Assembly: GCA_036499165.1 (NCBI GenBank)
Contig: DASYEE010000127.1
Location: 1 to 64,000, forward strand
Direction: 5' to 3'
DNA length: 64,000 nucleotides
Origin: Galbitalea sp036499165
Lineage (GTDB): Bacteria > Actinomycetota > Actinomycetes > Actinomycetales > Microbacteriaceae
The notes under the pieces were generated by a model. That model was not told where the DNA came from. It saw only the letters and a list, made by a program, of their open reading frames with translations, and did no database searches. Position 1 is the first letter of the stretch. Every line of letters begins with the position of its first letter. Positions 1 to 8,197 of the stretch are shown piece after piece. The position numbers and the translations under genes are program-made.

Positions 1-38
1 GTCGAACATCGCAGCGAAGTCCTCGAGCTCCAGCGCGG

Positions 39-686
39 CTAGGCTGCGACGCGGGACGACATCCACGTATCCAGACGCTGCAACGCACGGTCGAGCGCGC
101 CAACGCCCAGGAGGCCAACGCTTCCGCCCAATACGAGGCCCGCGACGACATCCGTGGTCCAGTGAACGCCGAGATACACGCGGCTGGCGGCCATCGCAAG
201 CGCATAGGGGGAACCGGCGATCACGAACCAGCGCCACCGCAGAAGCAGCATCAACACGACCACGAGAGTTCCCGCCTGGGTGGCGTGACCGGACGGGAAC
301 GACCAGCTGGCTTCGTGTACGAGGCCGTGGGGTGGACGCGCGCGATGGATCACCGTCTTCAGAAGCTGCACGAGCGCAGACGAGACAGCCATGACCACCA
401 CCAGGATGACGGCGGCGCGCCATCTCCTCGCAATCACGAACGCGATGGCAACCACGCCGGGAATGATGAGGTCCCCCAACGTGCCTGCACCAATCGTGGC
501 CATGAACTTCGATACCGAAACCAACGCGCCGACGCGACCGCCGACAATCCACGAGTTCACCGCGCGGTCGAGCGCGAATGGGGAAGTTCTGTGAAACACA
601 GATACGTCAATCGCAAGAGCGGTGAATGCCGCGAGCCCCGCGACAGCTATCCAAACCCAGACACGCCGCACCTGAAATCTCATCAC
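39..686 (-). CDS. PAP2-family membrane phosphatase
   Basis: Integral membrane phosphatase of the type-2 phosphatidic acid phosphatase superfamily, expected to remove phosphate from lipid or isoprenoid (pyro)phosphates at the outer face of the membrane. The three family motifs are visible in order: a KxxxxxxRP motif (KTVIHRARP, about residue 110), PSGH (SFPSGHATQAG, about 130) and SRxxxxxHxxxD (SRVYLGVHWTTD, about 168). Around six hydrophobic segments alternate with these motifs, and 215 residues is a normal length. A second Met one codon later is an equally possible start. The substrate (undecaprenyl-PP, PA or another) cannot be told from sequence. Confidence 0.88.
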   Translation of the reverse strand: MMRFQVRRVWVWIAVAGLAAFTALAIDVSVFHRTSPFALDRAVNSWIVGGRVGALVSVSKFMATIGAGTLGDLIIPGVVAIAFVIARRWRAAVILVVVMAVSSALVQLLKTVIHRARPPHGLVHEASWSFPSGHATQAGTLVVVLMLLLRWRWFVIAGSPYALAMAASRVYLGVHWTTDVVAGLVLGGSVGLLGVGALDRALQRLDTWMSSRVAA

Positions 687-776
687 CCCAAGCTCTCGTG
701 GGCGGCTGGGGCTTTGCCCTTCAACAGGGGCATCTGAAGGACTTCGACCTGAAGGCTTGTGCAGAAAGCCGGCGGC

Positions 777-1406
777 TTACCAGGCGCTCGCGGGAGCTTT
801 AAATGACGGAACGGGCGTCATCGACCAGTGGCTGCCGTTCGCGTAGTGGCTCGTCGACCACGGCGAAGCGAAGATCGCGTGCTGGATGACGTCGGCAGAA
901 GCGCCGGACGCGAGCGCCGCCGCGATGGGTGCGAAGCCAGGGTTGTGGTGCAGGTTCTCGGCCGCCTTCTCTGCCGCGATCGTGAGGTTCGCGTATGAGC
1001 CGGTGCCCGCGTGGCCGCCGGAGCCGTAGCCGTTGTTGAGCGGGTTGTTGCGGTTCCACCAGTTGTTCGGGCCGTTCTCCTGGCGCATCCAGCGGGTGAT
1101 CACGGCAACGCTCGTCGATGTCACGGGCCACTTGCCATCCACGAGCACGAGCGTTGCCCAGTCGAAGTTGGTTCCGCGGTTGACGTAGGTCTCGATGGCC
1201 GGTGTCGCGGAGTATGTGCCACGGGAGACATCCGCCTCTGGGGCCACGGCCGAAACCCTCAGTTTTTGTGCGTGACTGGTCTCGTATGCCCGCAGGACCG
1301 CGGCCTGCGAGGGCGATGGCGGTGGGGCGACCGAGAGGATCACCATCATCGAAAACGCCGCCAGCGCTGCCCCTGCGGCGAGCTTGCGCGTTGTGAATGA
1401 GGTCAT
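777..1406 (-). CDS. Secreted protein, possible cell-wall-associated domain
   Basis: Exported protein of 209 residues. The N-terminus is a clear signal peptide: TTRK, a hydrophobic core about residues 9-27, then AA-rich residues ending near SQAAV. The mature C-terminal half (about residues 95-200) contains the Trp/Asn-rich stretch RWMRQENGPNNWWNRNNPLN, followed by YANLTIAAEKAAENL and a SPWSTSHYA segment. This layout recalls small secreted actinobacterial proteins near peptidoglycan hydrolases, but I do not recognise catalytic residues with confidence. It stands alone, with a short perfect hairpin in its leader (1423-1441). Function is left open. Confidence 0.75.
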   Translation of the reverse strand: MTSFTTRKLAAGAALAAFSMMVILSVAPPPSPSQAAVLRAYETSHAQKLRVSAVAPEADVSRGTYSATPAIETYVNRGTNFDWATLVLVDGKWPVTSTSVAVITRWMRQENGPNNWWNRNNPLNNGYGSGGHAGTGSYANLTIAAEKAAENLHHNPGFAPIAAALASGASADVIQHAIFASPWSTSHYANGSHWSMTPVPSFKAPASAW

Positions 1407-1422
1407 GAGTATCGGGTCAATG

Positions 1423-1441
1423 TGCCCCGGATTCCGGGGCA
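1423..1441 (-). other. Short inverted repeat in leader of secreted protein gene
   Basis: TGCCCCGG-ATT-CCGGGGCA is a perfect 8-bp inverted repeat ending 17 bases upstream of the ATG at 1406. With a 3-base loop it could be an RNA hairpin in the 5' leader or a compact operator. No poly-U tract follows it. Confidence 0.35.
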
Positions 1442-1507
1442 GGTCCGTAAACCACCATAACAGGGGTCATTCCGGCACATCCAGTCAACATCCAGCAAGG
1501 TGCGATG

Positions 1508-1540
1508 GTGAGGGGCCGGCACCACCTGCCGGCCCCTCAC
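1508..1540. terminator. Perfect 14-bp hairpin, likely terminator
   Basis: GTGAGGGGCCGGCA, a CCACC loop, then the exact complement. It lies 11 bases past the stop codon of the minus-strand hydrolase gene. There is no U tract, which is common for actinobacterial terminators. Confidence 0.7.
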
Positions 1541-1550
1541 GATCTCGCCG

Positions 1551-3392
1551 CTAGTTCGTGTAAGTCAGCGTGTTGCTGACCGACACCAGGGTGACGACCG
1601 CCGCCATGATGAATCCGCCGATGTACGGGTTGTTGGTCTCCCGGTAGATCTTGCGGCTCAGCACCGCAGCGAGCGGCAGGATGACGACGACCGGGAACAG
1701 CCAGATGCTGAAGATCCCGCCGAAGCCGTCGATCAGGTTACCCGTCACGAAGAAGTGCGAGTACTGCGCAATCACCAGGATGATCGGGGCCAGCCCGTTG
1801 AACAGGGCCAGCACCGCGGTGTTGCCCCACTCACGCCCACGGATCGTGAACCGGTTGAAGGCGTTGATCGCAACCGAGTTGGCCAGGAAGTACACCAGGA
1901 AGTACCCGATCACGAGGAACGCGTCCCAGAACTTGTCCGGCGTGAAGGTCGGGATGGCGAGCACCCAGAGCCTGAAGTCGGTGTTGAGGAAGTAGTTCAG
2001 CACAAACACGATCCCGTACGCAGCAGCTACGACGATGGCTCCGAGCAGGATGCCCTGCCAGAACTTCTTCCAGCCGGGCAGCACGCCGACCTCGCGCAGG
2101 CTCACGCCCGTCTTCTTCCCGAACAGCAGGTACGACAGGATCATGATGATGATCGTGGTCACGCCGTTGATCCCGGCCCAGAGCGCGATGAACCATACCG
2201 CTCCCTCCGGAATCAATGGCGGAGCCGCCGTGTAGGCGATCCCGCTCACCCACGAATTCTGGCTCAGCAGGATGTAACTGAAGCCCGAGATGAGCGCCGA
2301 TACTCCGAGCGCACCCCAGAACCACGCGTGACCGCGACGGTCGCGACCGCCGAGGGTCGTGGGGGTGGTGACTCGCAGGCCGGCGAAGACGCGAGCGCCG
2401 AGAAGGAACTTCGCGAACGCGATCAGGAACATCGCGAACCCGATCAGTCCAATCGCATTGAAGAACTCCTTCAGCTGCCAGATCTGTGACCCGACCGCGA
2501 TCGGGTTCGGGGTTCCGAGCGACTTATTGAAGAAGGTCAGGAGGGATGTGACCTCCTGCTTCGAGAACGGGCCCCACGGGTGGGTCTGCGCCGGGTTGTT
2601 GATCTCTCGGATCGCACTCGTGCCGTCCACGTCCTGCGTGTACGCCTTGAAGGATGTGCGCTTCGGCGAACTCGTCGGGTCTGCGCCGAAGTTCAGGAAC
2701 GACTGTGCGTTCGCCGTCGAGAGGTAGTCGCGGGGTGCGGTTGCGCCCGTCTTTGTGTACGTGCGGAAGAAGAACTCGTCGTACTTGTCCGCCTGCACAC
2801 CGACGTCGCGGCTGCCGTAGTAGTTGATGAACTTGCCCTTGGCGTCCGTGTAGATCGGGTCGTTGTCGACCAGGTACACCGACTTGATGAGGGGCGTCGC
2901 CGCCTTGTCATCGAGCGGAATGGCCCAGTTGGCGGCGCGCGCGCCGTTGGAGTGGCCGCTGATCCCGATCTTCGACGTGTCGACGTACGGCAGGGAAGCA
3001 ATCTCCTTCACGCCGTCGTACATGCCGGTAGCGGCATCCATCTCGTGGCCGACCTTGAGGTCGGAGGAGTCCTCGTGGCCGTACATGTCTATCGACAGTA
3101 CGACGTAACCGCGGCGAGCGAGCTCGACGTAGTTGGAGTCCTGCATCTCCTTGTTGTTCCACCAGCCGTGCGCCAGCACGATCGCCGGTCGCTTATCTGT
3201 TGCACTTGCTCCGTTCGGCTTCAGAAGCAGAGCGCTCATCGTCATGCCGGACGGAGTTTCCCAGCTCATGTTCTTGATGGTCACGGCCCCACCAGAGCTC
3301 TGCACGATCGCGGCGCCGATGGATGAGACCAGCATCACCACAAGCGACAGGACCAGCCAAAACCCGTTGGCTTTGTACAACTTCCTCTTCAT
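1551..3392 (-). CDS. Alpha/beta hydrolase fused to a polytopic membrane domain
   Basis: A 613-residue fusion. After one N-terminal membrane anchor (about residues 10-32) comes an alpha/beta hydrolase domain (about 40-295): a VLAHGWWNN oxyanion-type strand, and the nucleophile elbow GISGHSNGARAA with Ser in GHSNG about residue 146. The C-terminal half (about 305-610) holds roughly seven or eight membrane segments. The hydrolase should therefore face one side of the membrane while tethered to a channel- or carrier-like domain of unknown role. An AGGAG ribosome site precedes the ATG at 3392. The upstream region carries the same palindrome found in front of glpD and the SorC regulator, linking it by inference to glycerol or glycerolipid use. 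Substrate unknown. Confidence 0.85.
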   Translation of the reverse strand: MKRKLYKANGFWLVLSLVVMLVSSIGAAIVQSSGGAVTIKNMSWETPSGMTMSALLLKPNGASATDKRPAIVLAHGWWNNKEMQDSNYVELARRGYVVLSIDMYGHEDSSDLKVGHEMDAATGMYDGVKEIASLPYVDTSKIGISGHSNGARAANWAIPLDDKAATPLIKSVYLVDNDPIYTDAKGKFINYYGSRDVGVQADKYDEFFFRTYTKTGATAPRDYLSTANAQSFLNFGADPTSSPKRTSFKAYTQDVDGTSAIREINNPAQTHPWGPFSKQEVTSLLTFFNKSLGTPNPIAVGSQIWQLKEFFNAIGLIGFAMFLIAFAKFLLGARVFAGLRVTTPTTLGGRDRRGHAWFWGALGVSALISGFSYILLSQNSWVSGIAYTAAPPLIPEGAVWFIALWAGINGVTTIIIMILSYLLFGKKTGVSLREVGVLPGWKKFWQGILLGAIVVAAAYGIVFVLNYFLNTDFRLWVLAIPTFTPDKFWDAFLVIGYFLVYFLANSVAINAFNRFTIRGREWGNTAVLALFNGLAPIILVIAQYSHFFVTGNLIDGFGGIFSIWLFPVVVILPLAAVLSRKIYRETNNPYIGGFIMAAVVTLVSVSNTLTYTN

Positions 3393-3482
3393 ACTTCCCT
3401 ACTCCTTTGTTGGGTCCTGGGCGCGGGAGGCACCACGGCGAAATTGATTCAACTGGTGTTCGGCACACCTGCACAAGCTCGT

Positions 3483-3496
3483 TGAACATATGTGCA
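3483..3496. promoter_or_regulatory. Candidate SorC-type operator upstream of hydrolase
   Basis: TGAACATATGTGCA is a near-perfect palindrome (one mismatched pair). With two preceding bases, GTTGAACATATGTGCA is identical over 16 bases to 7009-7024 between glpD and the SorC regulator. It lies about 90 bases upstream of the hydrolase start. Confidence 0.6.
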
Positions 3497-3565
3497 GTCT
3501 GGGCAACCGCTGGGAGGGCATGGGGCATCCATACGGGCAGGCAGTTAGTTGCCGGGCCCGACAAA

Positions 3566-3579
3566 TGCACGTTTGGTCA
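3566..3579. promoter_or_regulatory. Second, weaker operator-like copy
   Basis: TGCACGTTTGGTCA matches the palindrome TGCACATATGTTCA at 11 of 14 positions, and with its flank (GGTCA-GCGC) resembles the degenerate copy at 6990-7003. It is centred 83 bp from the 3483 site, close to an integral number of helical turns, so looping between the two is possible. Confidence 0.35.
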
Positions 3580-3604
3580 GCGCAGTGTGACCGCTCGCAT
3601 CCCG

Positions 3605-5119
3605 TTAAACATCGTCGTCATCCACCCAATCGAAGGTCTTCGTGACAGCCTTCTTCCACAGCCGGAAGCGGCGATCGGCCTCGGCGGGCTCGATCGCGCG
3701 CTCCCAGCGGCGATCCTCCTGCCAGTTGGCCCGCAGCTCATCCAGATCGTTCCAGAAGCCAACGGCGAGGCCCGCTGCGTATGCCGCGCCGAGCGCTGTC
3801 GTCTCGGCGACCACCGGGCGAACCACGGGCACACCGAGCACGTCCGCCTGGATCTGCATGAGGAGCTCGTTGGCCACCATCCCCCCGTCGACCTTGAGCT
3901 CGGCAAGCGGCACACCGGCGTCGGCGTTCACCGCATCGAGCACCTCGCGGGTCTGGAACGCCGTGGCCTCGAGGGCCGCGCGCGCGATGTGTGCCTTGTT
4001 GACGAACCGGGTCATTCCGACGAGCGCACCACGCGCATCCGGTCGCCAGTATGGTGCATACAGCCCGGAGAAGGCGGGCACGAAGTATGCGCCGCCAGTG
4101 TCGTCAACACTCGCGGCCAGCTTCTCGACCTCGGCCGCCGACTTGATCAGGCCGAGGTTGTCGCGCAACCACTGGATGAGCGAACCGGTCACGGCAATCG
4201 ACCCCTCGAGTGCGTAGTGCGCCGGCGCGTCGCCGAGCTTGTACCCGAGGGTGGTGAGCAGTCCGTTCCGTGAATGAACGATCTCGTGCCCCGTGTTGAA
4301 GATCAGGAAGTTGCCGGTTCCGTACGTGTTCTTCGCCTCGCCGGCATCGAATGCGGCCTGGCCGAACGTTGCCGCCTGCTGGTCTCCGAGGATCCCGGCG
4401 ATCGGCACCTCGCGCAACAGCGAAGAAGACTCCGCTTGGCCGAACACCTCAGACGAACTGCGAATCTCGGGCAGCATCGAGCGAGGGATATCGAAAACGG
4501 CGAGGATGTCGTCGTCCCAATCGAGGGATTCGAGACCCATCAGCAGCGTGCGGGAGGCGTTCGTGACGTCCGTCGCGTGGACCCCGCCGTCGACGCCCCC
4601 GGTGAGGTTCCACAGCACCCAGCTGTCAGTCGTGCCGAAGAGCAAGTCGCCGCGCTCGGCGCGCTCGCGCGCCCCATCGACGTTTTCGAGCATCCAGAGG
4701 ATCTTCGTGCCCGCGAAATAGGTCGACAGCGGAAGACCGACGACGACCTTGAAGCGATCGACGCCGCCCTCGGATGCGAGCCGGTCGACGATCTGCTGGG
4801 TGCGGGTGTCTTGCCAGACGATCGCGTTGTAGATCGGCTCGCCAGTCGACTTGTCCCAGACGACGGTCGTCTCGCGCTGGTTCGTGATGCCGACGGCCGC
4901 GACGTCGTGGCGCGTGATGTCGGCCTTCGACAGTGCGATGCCGATGACCTCCTGGATGTTCCGCCAGATCTCGAGCGGGTCGTGCTCGACCCAGCCAGCT
5001 CGCGGCAGCACCTGCTTGTGCTCCTTCTGACCGACGGACACGATCGTGCCGCTGTGGTCGAAGACGATCGCCCGCGAACTCGTCGTTCCCTGGTCGAGTG
5101 CGACGACGTATTCCGGCAT
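3605..5119 (-). CDS. glpK: Glycerol kinase
   Basis: ATP-dependent cytosolic kinase making sn-glycerol 3-phosphate from glycerol. The 504-residue length is standard. The FGGY-kinase N-terminus carries the phosphate-binding motif VALDQGTTSSRAIVFD, followed by family blocks such as GWVEHDP, GITNQRETTVVWD and NAIVWQDTRT. The C-terminal half has the FGGY signature region around LKVDGGMVANELLMQIQAD and then TTALGAAYAAGLAVGFW. It lies 47 bases downstream of glpD on the same strand and is probably cotranscribed with it. No glycerol facilitator gene is seen in the window. Confidence 0.97.
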   Translation of the reverse strand: MPEYVVALDQGTTSSRAIVFDHSGTIVSVGQKEHKQVLPRAGWVEHDPLEIWRNIQEVIGIALSKADITRHDVAAVGITNQRETTVVWDKSTGEPIYNAIVWQDTRTQQIVDRLASEGGVDRFKVVVGLPLSTYFAGTKILWMLENVDGARERAERGDLLFGTTDSWVLWNLTGGVDGGVHATDVTNASRTLLMGLESLDWDDDILAVFDIPRSMLPEIRSSSEVFGQAESSSLLREVPIAGILGDQQAATFGQAAFDAGEAKNTYGTGNFLIFNTGHEIVHSRNGLLTTLGYKLGDAPAHYALEGSIAVTGSLIQWLRDNLGLIKSAAEVEKLAASVDDTGGAYFVPAFSGLYAPYWRPDARGALVGMTRFVNKAHIARAALEATAFQTREVLDAVNADAGVPLAELKVDGGMVANELLMQIQADVLGVPVVRPVVAETTALGAAYAAGLAVGFWNDLDELRANWQEDRRWERAIEPAEADRRFRLWKKAVTKTFDWVDDDDV

Positions 5120-5166
5120 TGGCTAACTCCCTCGTTAGTGCGTGGGTCGTGACTGATGCTGAAGTA

Positions 5167-6921
5167 CTACCTGGCCGGGTGCTGCGCGGTTTCCGGCAGC
5201 CGCATGCCGTGGAGTTGGCGGAGGTCTTCTGCGGTCGCGCGCACCTCGTCGGCGCTGCGTGCCGCATCCCAGCCGTTGACCTCGCCCACGAGGCCAGCGA
5301 GCTCGGTGAGGAGGCCAACTGACATGTCGCCGGTGAACGCGTGATTGGTTCGACGCAGCACCACGTCGAGCAGGTGAACTACCGACTCGGTGGAAACGAT
5401 GTAGCGCACCTCGCCCGTCGAATACGTCGGGTCGGCGGCCAGGGGCGCATCCTGCCCCGCGGTGATGGCGTCGATAACGTCGACCGCGCGGGTTCCGTAG
5501 CGGGCGAGCAGGGTGTCGACGCGATCGGTCGGCAGGGTGTCTCTGTGGGCTGCGATCCAGTCGGCGCGTGCGGACGGCGTCGTCGGATACCCGACTCCGC
5601 CGCCGATCGCGAGATCGGTGGTTGACACGGTGCGCGCGGCTCCGAGGCGCTCAAGCACCTCGTTCGCGAGCCGCTCGCCGAGAGCCCTGAAGGTCGTCCA
5701 CTTGCCGCCGACGAGACTGAGCACCGTTGTGCCTGCGGCCCCCGGCAGCGTGCCTGGCACGATGTTGTAGTCGCGGGAGACGAAGCCCGGCTTCGTGTCG
5801 TCGTGCTTCGGGAGCGGGCGGATGCCGGCGAAGCGATAGACGATCTCCTGCCGGTCGACCCGGATGGTCGGGAAGACGTGGGAGACGAGATCGAAGAAGT
5901 AGTCGACCTCCTCCTCTGTGCAGACGGCGGGGACGCTCGGGTCGGCATCGAGGTCTGTCGTTCCGACCATGACCCGCCCCTTGATCGGCTGGATCAGCAC
6001 GATTCGACCGTCGCTGTTCTCGAAGAAGATCTCGCGATCGTCACAGGCGTCGAACAACTCCTGGTTATCGAGCACGATGTGCGAGCCCTTCGTGCCACCC
6101 ATGAGCGAGGTCGGGTGCCCGATCGCGTCGTTAGTGATGTCGGTCCACGGGCCGGAGGCGTTGACGATCACCTTTGCCGCGAATGCGAACTCTTCGCCGG
6201 ATTCGACGTCTCGAAGCAGGACTCCGCCGTCCGCCACACCAGCCGCCTCGACGTAATTAGAGGCACGAGCGTGTGAGGCGCGCGCCGTCGCGCCGGCGGC
6301 GAGCGCGTCGGCCAGGACATCCAGTCCGAGTCGCTCGGGCTCGTGCACCGACGCGTCGAAATATGTCGCCGTGTACTTGAGTGTCGGGTTCAGCCTCGGC
6401 AGCTGTGCAAGCGACTTCTTGCGCCCGTGGAACTGGTGGCGAGGCACAGACCCGCCGTCGCGCGAGAACGAGTCGTAGAGCACGAGCCCGATCTTGATGA
6501 GCGCTGCGCCGCGCTCCTTCGGCTTGCCCTGTCGGTGCGTCAGCAGGCGGAGAGGAGCAGAAAGGATGCCCGAAAACGTCGAGTAGATCGGGATGGTCGT
6601 CTGCAGCGGCCGCACGTAGTGGGGCGCGTTTTTGATCAGCCGGTTACGCTCGTGGACCGACTCGTTGACGAGCCGGAACTCGCCGTTCTCGAGATACCGG
6701 ATGCCGCCGTGGATCATGTGCGAGGAAGCGCTGGATGCTCCGGACAGGTAGTCACCGCGTTCGACGAGCGCGACATCCACACCCTGCAGCGCAAGATCGC
6801 GGAACGTGGAGATGCCGTTGATGCCACCGCCGATGACCAGCACGTCTGCGGACGGGCGCTCACGAAGGGCAGCGACGGTGCCACGCACGGCCGGCTGGGG
6901 GGATCGTTTCCTGCTGGTCAC
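5167..6921 (-). CDS. glpD: Glycerol-3-phosphate dehydrogenase, FAD-dependent
   Basis: Membrane-associated flavoenzyme oxidising glycerol 3-phosphate to dihydroxyacetone phosphate and passing electrons to the quinone pool. The Rossmann FAD site VLVIGGGINGISTFRDLALQG lies near residue 29, followed by SSASSHMIHGGIRYLE and YDSFSRDG, characteristic of GlpD. The C-terminal domain (about 430-560) matches the usual DAO C-terminal extension. The start is the GTG at 6921. It is divergent from the SorC regulator, with two operator-like sites between them, and is the first gene of the glpD-glpK pair. Confidence 0.96.
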   Translation of the reverse strand: MTSRKRSPQPAVRGTVAALRERPSADVLVIGGGINGISTFRDLALQGVDVALVERGDYLSGASSASSHMIHGGIRYLENGEFRLVNESVHERNRLIKNAPHYVRPLQTTIPIYSTFSGILSAPLRLLTHRQGKPKERGAALIKIGLVLYDSFSRDGGSVPRHQFHGRKKSLAQLPRLNPTLKYTATYFDASVHEPERLGLDVLADALAAGATARASHARASNYVEAAGVADGGVLLRDVESGEEFAFAAKVIVNASGPWTDITNDAIGHPTSLMGGTKGSHIVLDNQELFDACDDREIFFENSDGRIVLIQPIKGRVMVGTTDLDADPSVPAVCTEEEVDYFFDLVSHVFPTIRVDRQEIVYRFAGIRPLPKHDDTKPGFVSRDYNIVPGTLPGAAGTTVLSLVGGKWTTFRALGERLANEVLERLGAARTVSTTDLAIGGGVGYPTTPSARADWIAAHRDTLPTDRVDTLLARYGTRAVDVIDAITAGQDAPLAADPTYSTGEVRYIVSTESVVHLLDVVLRRTNHAFTGDMSVGLLTELAGLVGEVNGWDAARSADEVRATAEDLRQLHGMRLPETAQHPAR

Positions 6922-6989
6922 GGTGCTCGGTTCTCGCCTTCCGGGTGGAGCTTGATCGTATTGCGCTCCTGTGACAGTCTGTGCTCATG

Positions 6990-7024
6990 CACACATTTGG
7001 TCAAGCGCGTTGAACATATGTGCA
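6990..7024. promoter_or_regulatory. Paired operator between glpD and its regulator
   Basis: The strong palindrome TGAACATATGTGCA (7011-7024) and a weaker copy CACACATTTGGTCA (6990-7003, 10 of 14 matches to the consensus) are centred 21 bp apart, two helical turns. The weaker copy overlaps a possible minus-strand -35 (TTGACC) for glpD. This arrangement fits cooperative binding by the tetrameric SorC-family regulator encoded next door. Confidence 0.6.
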
Positions 7025-7046
7025 ACGAAATGCGACGGAGCATGAC

Positions 7047-8045
7047 ATGGTGACCATCGACGACAGCGCACTCTCACCAGACGAGCTCGCTTCCGCCGCG
7101 CATCCACCCAGGAACCTCGACGCGCTCCGTGCCGCGCAGCTCTACTACCTGCAGGATCAGACCATGGAGGCAATCGCGCGCGAGCTCCACACCTCGCGGT
7201 CATCCGTCTCGCGCCTGCTCAGCCACGCCCGCGCGACCGGACTCGTCGAGATCCACGTCCGCTCCCCGCTCGACCACGCCAGCCAGTTGCAGCGCGACCT
7301 CTACCGCCGCTACTCGATCACCTCGCACATCGTGCCCGTCGCGAACCAGATCAGCGACATCGACCGGCTCGAGCGGGTGGCGCTGACGGCAGCCAGACTC
7401 CTCGTGCAATTCTTCGACTCCAACATGGTCATGGGCATCGCATGGGGTTCGACGATCAGCGCGATCAGTCGCAACCTCCTCGTGAAAGAGACGACCAACA
7501 CCCAGATCGTGCAGCTGAACGGGGCGGGCAACACGCAGTCGACCGGGATCGACTACTCCAGCGAGATCCTGCAGCGATTCGGTGCAGCGTTCGGTGCGAC
7601 CGTGCAGCAGTTTCCGGTGCCCGCCTTCTTCGATCGCAGCTCGACCCGCGACGCGATGTGGGCTGAGCGCTCCACCCGTCGAGTGATCGACCTGCAGCGC
7701 AGGATGGATGTTGCGCTGTTCGGCCTCGGGTCCCCGTTCGCCGAGGTGCCGAGCCGCGTCTACATCGGCGAGTACCTCGAGCCCGCCGACTATCGGTCGC
7801 TCAGTGAATCGGGTGTTGTCGGGGATGTCGCGACCGTGTTTTACCGCGAAGACGGGTCATCCGATCACATCCCGATGAACGACCGCTCGAGCGGGCCGGC
7901 GCTCAGCATCCTGCGCCGGGTCTCGCGTCGCGTCTGCGTCGTCTCCGGCGTCTCGAAGCTGCCAGCCCTCCGCGGCGCCCTGGCCGCAGGCCTCGTCACC
8001 GACCTGATCATCGACGAGGGGACGGCCCGCGCACTTCTCGCCTAA
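7047..8045 (+). CDS. SorC-family sugar-binding transcriptional regulator
   Basis: DNA-binding regulator with an N-terminal helix-turn-helix (DQTMEAIARELHTSRSSVSR, about residues 37-56) and a C-terminal phospho-sugar-binding domain of the SorC/DeoR-like fold (about 80-330; MGIAWGSTISAISR, QLNGAGNT, ALFGLGSP). A GTG at 7020 is in frame, but the ATG at 7047 has GGAG six bases before it (7037-7040) and is the better start. It is divergent from glpD across paired operator sites, so it is predicted to control glpDK, itself and the hydrolase at 1551-3392. The likely effector is a glycerol-pathway phosphate, by inference from context. Confidence 0.9.
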   Translation: MVTIDDSALSPDELASAAHPPRNLDALRAAQLYYLQDQTMEAIARELHTSRSSVSRLLSHARATGLVEIHVRSPLDHASQLQRDLYRRYSITSHIVPVANQISDIDRLERVALTAARLLVQFFDSNMVMGIAWGSTISAISRNLLVKETTNTQIVQLNGAGNTQSTGIDYSSEILQRFGAAFGATVQQFPVPAFFDRSSTRDAMWAERSTRRVIDLQRRMDVALFGLGSPFAEVPSRVYIGEYLEPADYRSLSESGVVGDVATVFYREDGSSDHIPMNDRSSGPALSILRRVSRRVCVVSGVSKLPALRGALAAGLVTDLIIDEGTARALLA

Positions 8046-8117
8046 CCCGTTCCTCAGGGGCGGCGGGACTCGCCGGTGCGCCTCCCGTTGCGCGCGAGAG
8101 CACTCACCCCTTCGGTG

Positions 8118-8170
8118 AGGGGCGCCACATCGCCCTAAAACGGCTCCATGAAGGGCGATCTGCCGCCCCT
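8118..8170. terminator. Long imperfect hairpin between convergent genes
   Basis: Left arm 8118-8136 and right arm 8152-8170 pair at 17 of 19 positions around a 15-base loop. It sits between the plus-strand regulator and the minus-strand permease and could terminate both. A smaller CTCACC/GGTGAG hairpin lies just to its left. Confidence 0.6.
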
Positions 8171-8197
8171 CAGCAACCGGATGTGGCGTGCGGCGCG

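Noticed and set aside
7020..7046. GTG start for the SorC regulator
   Set aside because: It overlaps the operator palindrome and lacks a ribosome site, whereas the ATG at 7047 has GGAG at proper distance.
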